A stretch of DNA of 64,000 nucleotides from Marinomonas arctica. GTDB taxonomy: Bacteria > Pseudomonadota > Gammaproteobacteria > Pseudomonadales > Marinomonadaceae. The stretch spans positions 62,001-126,000 of the forward strand of contig NZ_QHJF01000004.1 of the NCBI RefSeq assembly GCF_003259225.1, read 5' to 3'. Under the pieces are notes generated by a model. That model worked only from the letters and a program-made list of their open reading frames with translations. It was not told the origin of the DNA and did no database searches. The position numbers and the translations under genes were made by a program. Every line of letters begins with the position of its first letter. The first letter of the stretch is position 1. Positions 53,306 through 62,288 of the stretch are shown here, one piece after another.

Positions 53306-53583
53306 GATAGTAACCTTTGTTATTGTTATGTCGTCCAATCAAATACAGAAACTGTTTTGATGTTGCGTTATTTTCTATATCGACGTCGCCGTCTGATCAG
53401 TCAGTGTAAGCGCACGTTCGAGTTATAGAATTTAGCAAAGGATATGACAAGAGAGGGTAAAATAGAGCAACCTATTGTAACAAAGTCTTGCAAGGGGATT
53501 GTTTATTTGATCATTTCTTGCTTTTTAAATGACGATTTATTGCATTTTACCCTGAACAAAAACGCTTGTTATGTTTTCAATAC

Positions 53584-55053
53584 TCAGTGTCTTGGCAACC
53601 AGAGTTTGGCTTCTAAGCCTTGTTCTATATGGTTACTTAGGGTGACTTCACCACCGTGAGCGCGGGCAATATTACGGGCAATACTGAGGCCCAGCCCCAT
53701 GCCACCGGGGTGACCGGAATGATCGGGTGTCAGACGAGTGTAGGGCTGAAAAACCTTATCCATTTTATCAATCGGGATGCCAGGCCCCTGATCACAGATA
53801 CGAATACAGACCTCGTCTTCATCGTCTTCGATAAAAACCGTGGCGGTTTTGCCATAATACAAGGCATTGTCGACCAAGTTGCCCAGACAACGTTTAATCG
53901 CCAGTGGTTTGCCAATAAAAGGGTGTTTTAACTCACCAACGACGGTGAGTTTTGTGTCGTGTAAATTGGCCGTAGACTGCATGTCCTTGAGCATTCTTGA
54001 AATGTTTACTTCGATGCGATTTTCATGAATATCTGTCTCTTTTACGCTCTGTAGCGCGCCTTTTACCAGCATATCCAAATCTTCAAGATCTCGAATCATT
54101 GCGTCGCGTATGTCATCTTCATCGAGCATTTCAGCGCGAAGCCGTAGGCGAGTAATGGGGGTTTTTAGATCATGGGAAATGGAGGCAAAGAGCCGTTCCC
54201 TGTCATTGAGGTAGCGCTGAATACGCCTTTGCATGTCGTTGAAGGCTTTGGCTGTATTGCGCACTTCGATACTGCCCACTTCCTTGATGGGTTTCCAGTC
54301 ACCTTGACCAAAACGTTCTGCGGCTCTTGCCAAGGTAGCAAGGGGGCGCGTTACTCGTCGAAGCACAACAATGCTAAGCAATAATACCGTAATGACTGAC
54401 ATGGCCATGGAAAATAGGCGATCTTCGCTTAACGCAGAAGCACCATCTAAAAAATACGGGTCGGGCATTAAGCTGGCGAGATACAACCAATCTTTATCGT
54501 TAATGGGAATTTGAATCACAATAATGGGCGGCGTTAGCGGTTTGACCAATAAGCTGTGATGTCCCCAGCGCTCAGGTAAGTCCACTAGGCGTGTGTGATT
54601 GTTAATAACGTGTAAATCACTTGGGCTGGAGAAGGCAATTTTGGCGTTATGAATACCTAATTGTCTTATTAATGTGCCCTGTACTTCATTTTTGACAATG
54701 TCTTTGAGCGGCGAGTCGGGAATATTATTGATGCGAATTTCTTCTTTGTTGAGTGTAACGAAGAAGCGTGTTCCCCCCATGTCTTGTAATTGATCGATGA
54801 CAATGTGGCGATAGTTTGTCGGTAAGGATTTGAAATAGCTGACGGTCGCCGCAATGCGAAAGGCCATGTGCTTGGACACTTCACGGACGTTTTCTTCTGT
54901 GTCAGACTCTAATTGACGTAGCCAAATGGTCGAGCTGATAAATTGGGCACTGGCCACACCCAGAGCCATGATGATTAAAATTTGCCCTGTCAGCGACTGT
55001 GACCAGCGTTTAATGCGCGAACTTTTGCTGGTGGAAGCGTTAGTCGCGGACAT
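53584..55053 (-). CDS. Sensor histidine kinase (GtrS-like)
   Basis: A 489-aa membrane sensor: first helix (about 25-45), a periplasmic sensing domain of about 160 residues, a second helix (near 215), HAMP, HisKA with the phospho-acceptor in SISHDLKTPITRL, and HATPase (NLVDNALYYGK, DQGPGIP, GMGLGLSIA). It overlaps its response regulator gene by 14 bp. The position beside gtsABC suggests that it senses sugar or a sugar acid, as GtrS does in Pseudomonas. Confidence 0.87.
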   Translation of the reverse strand: MSATNASTSKSSRIKRWSQSLTGQILIIMALGVASAQFISSTIWLRQLESDTEENVREVSKHMAFRIAATVSYFKSLPTNYRHIVIDQLQDMGGTRFFVTLNKEEIRINNIPDSPLKDIVKNEVQGTLIRQLGIHNAKIAFSSPSDLHVINNHTRLVDLPERWGHHSLLVKPLTPPIIVIQIPINDKDWLYLASLMPDPYFLDGASALSEDRLFSMAMSVITVLLLSIVVLRRVTRPLATLARAAERFGQGDWKPIKEVGSIEVRNTAKAFNDMQRRIQRYLNDRERLFASISHDLKTPITRLRLRAEMLDEDDIRDAMIRDLEDLDMLVKGALQSVKETDIHENRIEVNISRMLKDMQSTANLHDTKLTVVGELKHPFIGKPLAIKRCLGNLVDNALYYGKTATVFIEDDEDEVCIRICDQGPGIPIDKMDKVFQPYTRLTPDHSGHPGGMGLGLSIARNIARAHGGEVTLSNHIEQGLEAKLWLPRH

Positions 55054-55789
55054 CGCTGATGGCTTCCACGCTGGCGGTTAAAATGTAGCCTTGACCACGA
55101 ATGGTTTTAATTAATTGTGGTTGACGAGCGTCTTCACGCAGACGTTGGCGTAAACGACTGACATGGACATCGATAAACCTATCCAATGGCGCGCTGTCTC
55201 GACCTCGAGTGTTTTCGGCAATGATTTCACGAGTGAGTACGGCCCCTGGGTGGGTTAAGAACAACATCAATAAATTGTAGTCGGCACCAGATAATGACTC
55301 TTTTTCGTCTTTAAAGTGCAGTTCTCGTGAAAGGGTATCCAATGTAAATTGCGCGAACCGGTAAAAACGGTGAGCGACGGGGGCGATTTCCACCACCTCA
55401 CTGTGCTCCATACGTCTTAAGATTGCTTTAATACGTGCCAGCAATTCTCGGGGATTAAAGGGTTTGGCAAGATAATCGTCGGCTCCGATTTCAAGACCGA
55501 TAATACGATCCATTTCATCCGAATTTGCCGTCAGCATGATAACCGGTACTTGCGATTGAGTCCTGAGTGACCGACAAACAGCAAAGCCATCTTGGCCTGG
55601 TAGCATGATGTCTAAAATAACCAAATCGACTTCTTGCTCTGCTTTAAAATCCGCTAAAAAAGTTTCGCCTGAGTCAGCGGTTAACACCGTAAATTGGTGT
55701 TTTTCTAGGTAAGTTTTGAGCAGAGTGCGAATCTCATCGTCATCGTCTACAACATAGAGGCGTTTAGCTTTGGTCATTCTCTTGCTCAA
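55040..55789 (-). CDS. OmpR-family response regulator (GltR-like)
   Basis: A 249-aa regulator with a receiver domain (DDDDE acidic cluster near residue 15, phospho-acceptor in LVILDIMLPGQDG, MLTANSD) and a C-terminal winged helix (ADYNLLMLFLTHPGAVLTREI, DVHVSRLRQRL, IKTIRGQGYIL). It lies upstream of the kinase gene in the same operon. Likely activates the neighbouring hexose transporter. Confidence 0.9.
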   Translation of the reverse strand: MSKRMTKAKRLYVVDDDDEIRTLLKTYLEKHQFTVLTADSGETFLADFKAEQEVDLVILDIMLPGQDGFAVCRSLRTQSQVPVIMLTANSDEMDRIIGLEIGADDYLAKPFNPRELLARIKAILRRMEHSEVVEIAPVAHRFYRFAQFTLDTLSRELHFKDEKESLSGADYNLLMLFLTHPGAVLTREIIAENTRGRDSAPLDRFIDVHVSRLRQRLREDARQPQLIKTIRGQGYILTASVEAISDVRD

Positions 55790-55990
55790 TGAAAGTTAAT
55801 GTAAAAGTCTCTAAAGTAATGTTACTGGTTTAGAAAGCTAGTCTAGCAAGAAAGTGACAGTGAACCAATTGTCATCTGAACCTATGGTGGAGAGCGCTTT
55901 AAATAAATTAAATTGATTTAATGTTTTTCCCCCTGCATAATTTTTCGACTAATCTTTTTCCTATCTTCGATTCACAAAGAGAACAGAGCA

Positions 55991-56959
55991 ATGACAACAA
56001 AAGTAATGGCGTTCGGTGAAGCCTTAATTGATTTTCTTTCTAATGGCGCCACGCAAGATGGCGAGCTTGAATCCTTTACCAAGTTTCCTGGCGGTGCGCC
56101 AGCAAACGTGGCCGTGGCGGTCGCCCGTTTAGGTGGCAACAGTCATTTTGTGGGTCAAGTAGGTGATGATGCATTTGGTCATTTCTTAAAATCGTCCTTG
56201 GATGGCTACGGTGTTAATACTGAAAATATGCTGATGACTAAGGAAGCCAAAACGGCACTGGCATTCGTCAGCCTAGATCAAACAGGCGAGCGTAGTTTTG
56301 AGTTTTACCGCAGCCCTTCTGCGGATATTTTGTTTAAAGAAACCGATTTTGAGGCTTCGTGGTTTGCCGAGAAGGGCGTTTTTCATACCTGTTCCAATAC
56401 GTTAACGGATGCGGATATTACCAAAGCAACGCTCGCTGGAGTCAGCATGGCACGCGCGGCTCATTGGATTGTCAGTATTGACGTGAACCTGCGTATTAAT
56501 TTGTGGCCAAACGGACAAGTGGATACCAAGCGTGTTATCGATTGGATGCAAAGTGGTGACGTGGTGAAAGCCAGTCTTGAGGAGCTTGCTGTTTTAGCGG
56601 CAGATCCGTTTGCTTTAATTGATGAGTCTTTGGCCGCTGGTGTCACTTTATTTGTGTTAACGGACGGTGCGAATCCGATTCGTTTTTACACAGCAGCCCA
56701 TGGTGAAGCGACAGTTCTTACACCAAAAGTCGACGTAAAGGATACCACGGCAGCGGGTGATGCCTTCGTCGGTGGTCTACTTTATAAGCTGGCAGAACAG
56801 GGCGGTGATCGTGCTTCTCTGCGTACATTATCTGCGCAGGAATTGGTGGATATCGTGCGTTTTGCGGCGGCTTGTGGTGCGGATTCTGTGACGAAGTTAG
56901 GTGCTTACCCTTCTTTGCCGACGCTGAGTGAAGCGCAAGCACAATTAAGTCGTTTCTAA
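55991..56959 (+). CDS. PfkB-family sugar kinase (fructokinase-like)
   Basis: A 322-aa ribokinase-family kinase. The N-terminal glycine pair region is KFPGGAPANVAVAVARLGG, and the C-terminal signature DTTAAGDAFVGGLLYKL contains the catalytic aspartate and anion hole. Sequence is of the fructokinase type. It stands between the hexose importer and the alpha-glucoside operon and may phosphorylate fructose or another hexose released inside the cell. Monocistronic with its own terminator. Confidence 0.88.
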   Translation: MTTKVMAFGEALIDFLSNGATQDGELESFTKFPGGAPANVAVAVARLGGNSHFVGQVGDDAFGHFLKSSLDGYGVNTENMLMTKEAKTALAFVSLDQTGERSFEFYRSPSADILFKETDFEASWFAEKGVFHTCSNTLTDADITKATLAGVSMARAAHWIVSIDVNLRINLWPNGQVDTKRVIDWMQSGDVVKASLEELAVLAADPFALIDESLAAGVTLFVLTDGANPIRFYTAAHGEATVLTPKVDVKDTTAAGDAFVGGLLYKLAEQGGDRASLRTLSAQELVDIVRFAAACGADSVTKLGAYPSLPTLSEAQAQLSRF

Positions 56960-57425
56960 CTGACACAAAGCAAATATTTGCTTGTGCTTTGGCCGCAAGT
57001 GGCTTTTAAGTTAAACGGTTAAGACAATATTTAGTGACTCTAATAGCGATAAAAAGCGTGGTGATACCGCGCTTTTTTTTATGCGAAAAATAAGTGCATA
57101 ATGTGCAAATATACGATATGAAAGCGACATTTATTGTGTACTTTTTTGCCATTAACCTGCTGAATTTAGTGAAAAAACCTATTTTTGTTGTTTTTTCATA
57201 CAACCCACATCGATGAAATAAGATTCGCATTTTGGTGAGAATCTACTAAATTTAAAAAATAATTAAGTCAATATTAAGGAGCCTAAGCCCTTGAAGGGCG
57301 TGATTTGTTTGTGAATAATCAAATTTCTTCTTAATCCTTATAGAAGACATGTTTACCTTGTTTCGACCTATGATAATAAAAACAAAGGCATGCTATGGGT
57401 TTCCCAAGCCAGCCTGTGAGGAGCA
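56960..57425. other. 466-bp region between sugar kinase and agl operon
   Basis: It contains a 14-bp palindrome AGCAAATATTTGCT (56969-56982), the kinase terminator at 57051-57080 and then an AT-rich stretch that should hold the aglE promoter. I see no convincing LacI-type operator and no regulator gene for the agl operon nearby. Confidence 0.5.
57051..57080 (+). terminator. Rho-independent terminator of the sugar kinase gene
   Basis: AAAAAGCGTGGT-GAT-ACCGCGC with one G-T pair, followed by eight Ts. Confidence 0.85.
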
Positions 57426-58781
57426 ATGATGAAAAAATCTCTATTGTCTGTGGCGGTCGCCCTGACACTTTCCGCAAACGCTGTGCACGCAGCAGACCTT
57501 TTATTTGCACCAGGTGAAGACGCTCGTTTTAGTTGGAGCAGCTATGATGCTCTAAAATCCGTTAACTTGTCTGGTGAAACAGTTTCTGTCTTCGGTCCTT
57601 GGATGGGAGACGAGAAAACCAATTTCGAACGTGTAATTGCCTACTTTGAAAAAGCCACTGGTGCAAAAGTGAACTACGCCGGTTCAGATTCTTTTGAACA
57701 ACAAATAGTGATCGATGCCCAAGCTGGTAGTGCCCCTAATATTTCTGTTTTTCCACAACCCGGTTTGGCAGCAGACTTAGCGGCAAAAGGGTTTATTAGC
57801 CCGCTTAGCGATACTGTCAAAAATGCCGTAGTAAAAGACTATGCGGCAGGCCAATCTTGGGTAGACCTGGCAACGTTTAAAGATCAAAAAGGGCAAGACG
57901 ACTTTTACGGCGTTTTTTATCGCGCTGATTTGAAATCCTTGGTTTGGTACTCTCCTGATAACTTTGCCGATGCAGGTTATGACGTGCCTGAAACCATGGA
58001 AGACCTAAAAGCGCTAACTGAACAGATCGTTGCTGATGGCGGCACGCCTTGGTGTATTGGTCTGGGTTCTGGTGCCGCAACGGGTTGGCCTGCAACGGAT
58101 TGGGTAGAAGACTTGCTACTTCGTACTCAGCCAGCGTCTGTCTATGACGGTTGGGTAACCAATGACATTAAATTTGACGATCCACGTATTGTGGGTGCGA
58201 TTGAAGAGTTTGGTTGGTTTGCACGCAATGACAAGTTTGTTGATGGTGGTGCAGGTGCCGTATCGTCGACGGATTTCCGTGATAGCCCAAAGGGGTTATT
58301 CCAATCGCCTCCTAAGTGTTATTTGCATCGTCAAGCGTCGTTTATCCCAGCTTTCTTCCCTGAAGGCACTAAGCTTGGTTTAGACGCAGACTTTTTCTAC
58401 TTCCCATCGTATGCGTCCAAAGATTTGGGTAACCCAGTCTTGGGAGCGGGTACTTTGATGAGTATCACCAATGATTCGAAAGGCGCGCGTGCTTTTATTG
58501 ATTTCATTCGCTCACCGATTGCTCATGAGTTGTGGATGGCTCAAACCGGTTTCTTATCGGCACATCTAGGTGCGAACCCTGAGTTGTATTCAAGCGAAGC
58601 CGCGAAGAAGCAAGGCGAAATTTTACGCTATGCTACCACTTTCCGCTTTGATGGATCTGACTTGATGCCTGGTAAAATCGGAGCGGGTTCGTTCTGGACT
58701 GGCATGGTGGATTACACCGGTGGCAAAGACGCAAAAGAAGTCGCTCGTGACATTCAAAAAACATGGGATGCATTGAAGTAA
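57426..58781 (+). CDS. aglE: Alpha-glucoside binding protein AglE
   Basis: A 451-aa periplasmic binding protein with a signal peptide (KKSLLSVAVALTLSANAVHA). It is large for SBP_bac_1 proteins, as is usual for AglE, and contains WVEDLLLRTQPASVYDGWV and the late FLSAHLGANPELY typical of alpha-glucoside binders. It heads an aglEFGKA operon. The second ATG codon (57429) is an equally good start. A stem-loop follows that may leave more of this protein than of the permeases. Confidence 0.9.
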   Translation: MMKKSLLSVAVALTLSANAVHAADLLFAPGEDARFSWSSYDALKSVNLSGETVSVFGPWMGDEKTNFERVIAYFEKATGAKVNYAGSDSFEQQIVIDAQAGSAPNISVFPQPGLAADLAAKGFISPLSDTVKNAVVKDYAAGQSWVDLATFKDQKGQDDFYGVFYRADLKSLVWYSPDNFADAGYDVPETMEDLKALTEQIVADGGTPWCIGLGSGAATGWPATDWVEDLLLRTQPASVYDGWVTNDIKFDDPRIVGAIEEFGWFARNDKFVDGGAGAVSSTDFRDSPKGLFQSPPKCYLHRQASFIPAFFPEGTKLGLDADFFYFPSYASKDLGNPVLGAGTLMSITNDSKGARAFIDFIRSPIAHELWMAQTGFLSAHLGANPELYSSEAAKKQGEILRYATTFRFDGSDLMPGKIGAGSFWTGMVDYTGGKDAKEVARDIQKTWDALK

Positions 58782-58791
58782 TACTTTTTAG

Positions 58792-58825
58792 AACCCCTAA
58801 GCCAGTGTGGGCTTAGGGGTTTTTG
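58792..58825 (+). terminator. Stem-loop between aglE and aglF
   Basis: A perfect 12-bp stem AACCCCTAAGCC with a 6-nt loop and a short T run. It probably works as a partial terminator or mRNA stabiliser, since aglFGKA have no evident promoter of their own. Confidence 0.75.
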
Positions 58826-58897
58826 TTCTTTGCTGCCAAATAAATATGAGTAACTTAATACGTTATCTCATGCGCTGTACGTATTTTTGGAGATTCT

Positions 58898-59908
58898 ATG
58901 GCCCAGCTCGCTTCCGCGTTAGTGACCATGATTTTGGGTGTATTGGGATGTGCTGTCTATTTTTATGGCTCCAACATTCTTTTAGACAAAATTTTCCCGA
59001 CGAAAAATCGCCCTGCACAACAAGTCGCTAGTAATCTACGCATTGCTAACAGTATTCGTCCTTGGTTGTTTCTCGGCCCTGCCGTGTTATTACTGACGTT
59101 TTATCTTTTTTATCCTGTGATCGATTCCATCCGCTTGTCTTTTTTTGACCGTAGCGGAGAAGAATTTGTCGGTCTGTCTAATTACGTATGGCTGTTTGGC
59201 AGCGATGAGTTTTTTGAATCCTTCCGTAACAATATGCTTTGGCTGATCGTTGTGCCGACGGCGGCGACTTTTTTTGGTTTGATTATTGCGACCATGACAG
59301 ATCGTATCTGGTGGGGCAATATTGCCAAAAGTCTTATCTTTATGCCGATGGCGATTTCCTTTATTGGCGCCTCGGTAATTTGGAAGTTTATTTACGACTT
59401 CCGCAGTGGTGGCGATGCGCAAATCGGCTTGTTAAACGCTGTTGTGGTGTTTTTTGGTGGAGAACCGCAGAACTGGATCACCATCCCTTTCTGGAATAAT
59501 TTCTTTTTGATGATCATTTTGGTCTGGATCCAAACGGGTTTTGCCATGGTGATTTTATCGGCTGCGTTGCGTGGCATTCCCGATGAAACCATTGAAGCGG
59601 CGGTGCTCGACGGGGCAAATGGTTTGCAAATTTTCTTTAAAATCATGGTGCCGCAAATTTGGGGAACCATTGCGGTGGTATGGACGACCATCACCATACT
59701 CGTACTGAAAGTCTTTGATATTGTATTGGCGATGACGAACGGTCAATGGGATACGCAAGTATTAGCCAATCAGATGTTTGATTGGATGTTCCGTGGTGGC
59801 GGTGATTTTGGCCGCGGTGCGGTGGTGGCGATTGTTATTATGGTGTTGGTGATTCCAATTATGGTGTGGAATATTAAGCGTGCAAACGCAGAAATGGAGG
59901 GACGTTAA
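58898..59908 (+). CDS. aglF: Alpha-glucoside ABC permease AglF
   Basis: A 336-aa MalF-type permease with an extra N-terminal helix (SALVTMILGVLGCAVYFYGS), a feature of AglF, then the six-helix core with EAA loop DETIEAAVLDGANGLQIFFKIMVP. It forms the channel with AglG. Confidence 0.9.
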   Translation: MAQLASALVTMILGVLGCAVYFYGSNILLDKIFPTKNRPAQQVASNLRIANSIRPWLFLGPAVLLLTFYLFYPVIDSIRLSFFDRSGEEFVGLSNYVWLFGSDEFFESFRNNMLWLIVVPTAATFFGLIIATMTDRIWWGNIAKSLIFMPMAISFIGASVIWKFIYDFRSGGDAQIGLLNAVVVFFGGEPQNWITIPFWNNFFLMIILVWIQTGFAMVILSAALRGIPDETIEAAVLDGANGLQIFFKIMVPQIWGTIAVVWTTITILVLKVFDIVLAMTNGQWDTQVLANQMFDWMFRGGGDFGRGAVVAIVIMVLVIPIMVWNIKRANAEMEGR

Positions 59909-59909
59909 T

Positions 59910-61049
59910 ATGATTGCATCCTCTAAACGGTCTCCATTGACTTATTTGGTTCATGCCACAGTATTGTTTTTAGTGGTGATTTGGACCATTCCGACGGCAG
60001 GTTTGTTTATTTCCTCTATTCGGGACAAGGATCAGCTGTCTGTATCTGGCTGGTGGACAGCGTTGTCAACGTCAGAACAGCTGATTATTGCTCGGGCGAA
60101 TGACCCTAAGACTCAGGTTCAAGAAGGGGATTTGTTCGTTATTCGCGGTAATTTGTTAGATGGGTCTTCTGGTGACGTCACTAAATTTGGCTCCAGCTCG
60201 TTGGAACCGGAAGCGTTTGACGCAGGCGCGGTTGCAGATCTTAGAAAAGGCCAAACATTACAGGTAATGGAGAACGGAGACTATGCGTTTTCTTCTCCAA
60301 CACCATGGGAAGGGCGCAGTCAGCGGATTTTTTATACAGCAGAAATCCCACCTCGCTTTACTTTGGATAATTACCGCGAAGTGTTGAGTACGGAAGGGCT
60401 AGGTAAGTCTTTTTTGAATTCTTTGACGGTGACCATACCGGCGACCATTATCCCTATTTTGGTGGCTGCCTTCGCGGCGTACGCGTTGGCGTGGATGCGT
60501 TTTCCTGGTCGAGCTTTATTGGTTGCGGCAGTGGTTGGCTTGTTGGTTGTGCCGCTACAAATGTCCTTGATTCCATTGTTAAAAAGCTACAACCTGATTG
60601 GTGAGTTTTTTGGTGTGGGTTCAAAAACTTACGTGGGCATATGGCTGGCCCATACAGGCTTTGGTTTGCCTTTGGCGATTTATTTATTGCGCAACTACAT
60701 TGCGGGATTACCGGGCGAAATTATTGAGTCAGCGCGTGTAGACGGTGCCTCAGATTTTGATATTTTCCGTAAAATCATATTGCCTTTGTCTTTCCCTGCT
60801 TTGGCGTCATTTGCCATTTTCCAATTCCTTTGGGTATGGAATGACTTGTTGATAGCCATGGTATTTCTTGGCAACAATGAAGAACATTTGGTGCTAACGG
60901 GACAGCTGCGTGAGCTATTGGGTTCTCGTGGTGGTAACTGGGAAATTCTGACAGCGTCCGCCTTTATTACCATCATTGTTCCTTTGTGTGTCTTCTTTAG
61001 TTTGCAGCGTTACTTGGTACGCGGCCTGCTAGCAGGCTCTGTGAAATAA
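59910..61049 (+). CDS. aglG: Alpha-glucoside ABC permease AglG
   Basis: A 379-aa MalG-type permease. An unusually long periplasmic loop (about residues 35-150) separates the first two helices, as in AglG proteins, before the core with EAA loop GEIIESARVDGASDFDIFRKIILP. ATG at 59910 lies one base after the aglF stop and behind GGAGGG; an earlier in-frame ATG would overlap aglF. Confidence 0.9.
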   Translation: MIASSKRSPLTYLVHATVLFLVVIWTIPTAGLFISSIRDKDQLSVSGWWTALSTSEQLIIARANDPKTQVQEGDLFVIRGNLLDGSSGDVTKFGSSSLEPEAFDAGAVADLRKGQTLQVMENGDYAFSSPTPWEGRSQRIFYTAEIPPRFTLDNYREVLSTEGLGKSFLNSLTVTIPATIIPILVAAFAAYALAWMRFPGRALLVAAVVGLLVVPLQMSLIPLLKSYNLIGEFFGVGSKTYVGIWLAHTGFGLPLAIYLLRNYIAGLPGEIIESARVDGASDFDIFRKIILPLSFPALASFAIFQFLWVWNDLLIAMVFLGNNEEHLVLTGQLRELLGSRGGNWEILTASAFITIIVPLCVFFSLQRYLVRGLLAGSVK

Positions 61050-61125
61050 CATTACCTATACCTATACGAGTGGGTTGAGCTGGCTCCCCACTTAAGGTCA
61101 GTATTTAGATTGAGGCAATTGAATC

Positions 61126-62220
61126 ATGGCAGATGTAAAGTTAACCCATGTTAAAAAAATCTACTCAAACAAAGTAGAGGTTCTAAAAGACATTAATTTG
61201 GACATCAAGCAAGGCGAGTTTATTGTGTTTGTTGGTCCATCTGGCTGCGGCAAGTCTACTTTGCTACGGATGATCTCGGGACTGGAAGAAATTTCGTCTG
61301 GTACTTTGGAGATTGATGGTCAGGTGGTGAATGACATTCCACCTGCATTACGTGGTATTGCGATGGTGTTCCAGAGTTACGCTTTGTATCCGCATATGTC
61401 CGTATACGACAATATGGCGTTTAGTTTGCAAATTGCAAAGGTGAGCAAAGCCGATATTGATCAACAGGTACGCAAGGCAGCGGATATGTTACAGCTGACG
61501 CCGTATTTGGATCGTTTGCCTAAAGCTCTTTCTGGTGGTCAGCGTCAGCGTGTGGCGATTGGCCGTGCGATTGTGCGTCGTCCGAAGGTGTTTTTGTTTG
61601 ATGAGCCTTTGTCTAACTTGGACGCGGCATTGCGTGTAGCGACTCGTATGGAGATTGCCAATTTAAAAGACAGCATGCCGGATTCGACGATGATTTATGT
61701 GACCCACGATCAGGTGGAAGCCATGACATTAGCGGATCGAATTGTTTTGTTATCCGCTGGCAACATTGAGCAAGTGGGTTCACCGTTGGAATTGTATGAG
61801 CACCCCGCCAACGTCTTTGTGGCGAAGTTTATTGGTTCGCCTGCGATGAATATCGTGCCTTGTCGAATTGAAAAAGCAGGTGAACAGACCCGTGTCGCTT
61901 TGTCTTCTTCGGTGACGGTCAATACGCCGATTAAAACCGACGCGGCAGAGCAGTCTAAGTCGGCTTTCTTTGGGATTCGTCCAGAAGATATGGTGGTGGT
62001 TGATACGCAAGAACAAGCTTTCTTGTCGGGTGACGTGTCATTTGTTGAGTCTTTAGGGGAAGCGACTTTGCTGTATGTCAAAGTACCTGGATGCGATGAC
62101 ATGATTATTGCCAAACAAGCAGGTACCTTAAAAACTCAGCGTGGTGATAAGGTTCATTTGTCTGCTTTACCTGAAAAAATGCATTTATTTGATGAAAACG
62201 AGCAGTCGTATACTCGTTAA
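61126..62220 (+). CDS. aglK: Alpha-glucoside ABC transporter ATPase AglK
   Basis: A 364-aa MalK-type ATPase: Walker A GPSGCGKST, signature LSGGQRQRVAIGRAI, Walker B VFLFDEPLSNLDAAL, then a TOBE domain. It is distinct in sequence from the ATPase at 48955, so each sugar system here has its own motor. Lies 76 bp after aglG. Confidence 0.92.
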   Translation: MADVKLTHVKKIYSNKVEVLKDINLDIKQGEFIVFVGPSGCGKSTLLRMISGLEEISSGTLEIDGQVVNDIPPALRGIAMVFQSYALYPHMSVYDNMAFSLQIAKVSKADIDQQVRKAADMLQLTPYLDRLPKALSGGQRQRVAIGRAIVRRPKVFLFDEPLSNLDAALRVATRMEIANLKDSMPDSTMIYVTHDQVEAMTLADRIVLLSAGNIEQVGSPLELYEHPANVFVAKFIGSPAMNIVPCRIEKAGEQTRVALSSSVTVNTPIKTDAAEQSKSAFFGIRPEDMVVVDTQEQAFLSGDVSFVESLGEATLLYVKVPGCDDMIIAKQAGTLKTQRGDKVHLSALPEKMHLFDENEQSYTR

Positions 62221-62288
62221 GTCGTCCGTTATTTCTCATTGGGGCGTGCGAAGCATTGCCCCATATTTTATTTTTTTTGGAGAATCTG

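Noticed and set aside
53474-53492. HexR-like palindrome TTGTAACAAAGTCTTGCAA before the hexose operon
   Set aside because: The arms fit loosely but the total length is two bases longer than the usual HexR site and the core is not symmetrical.
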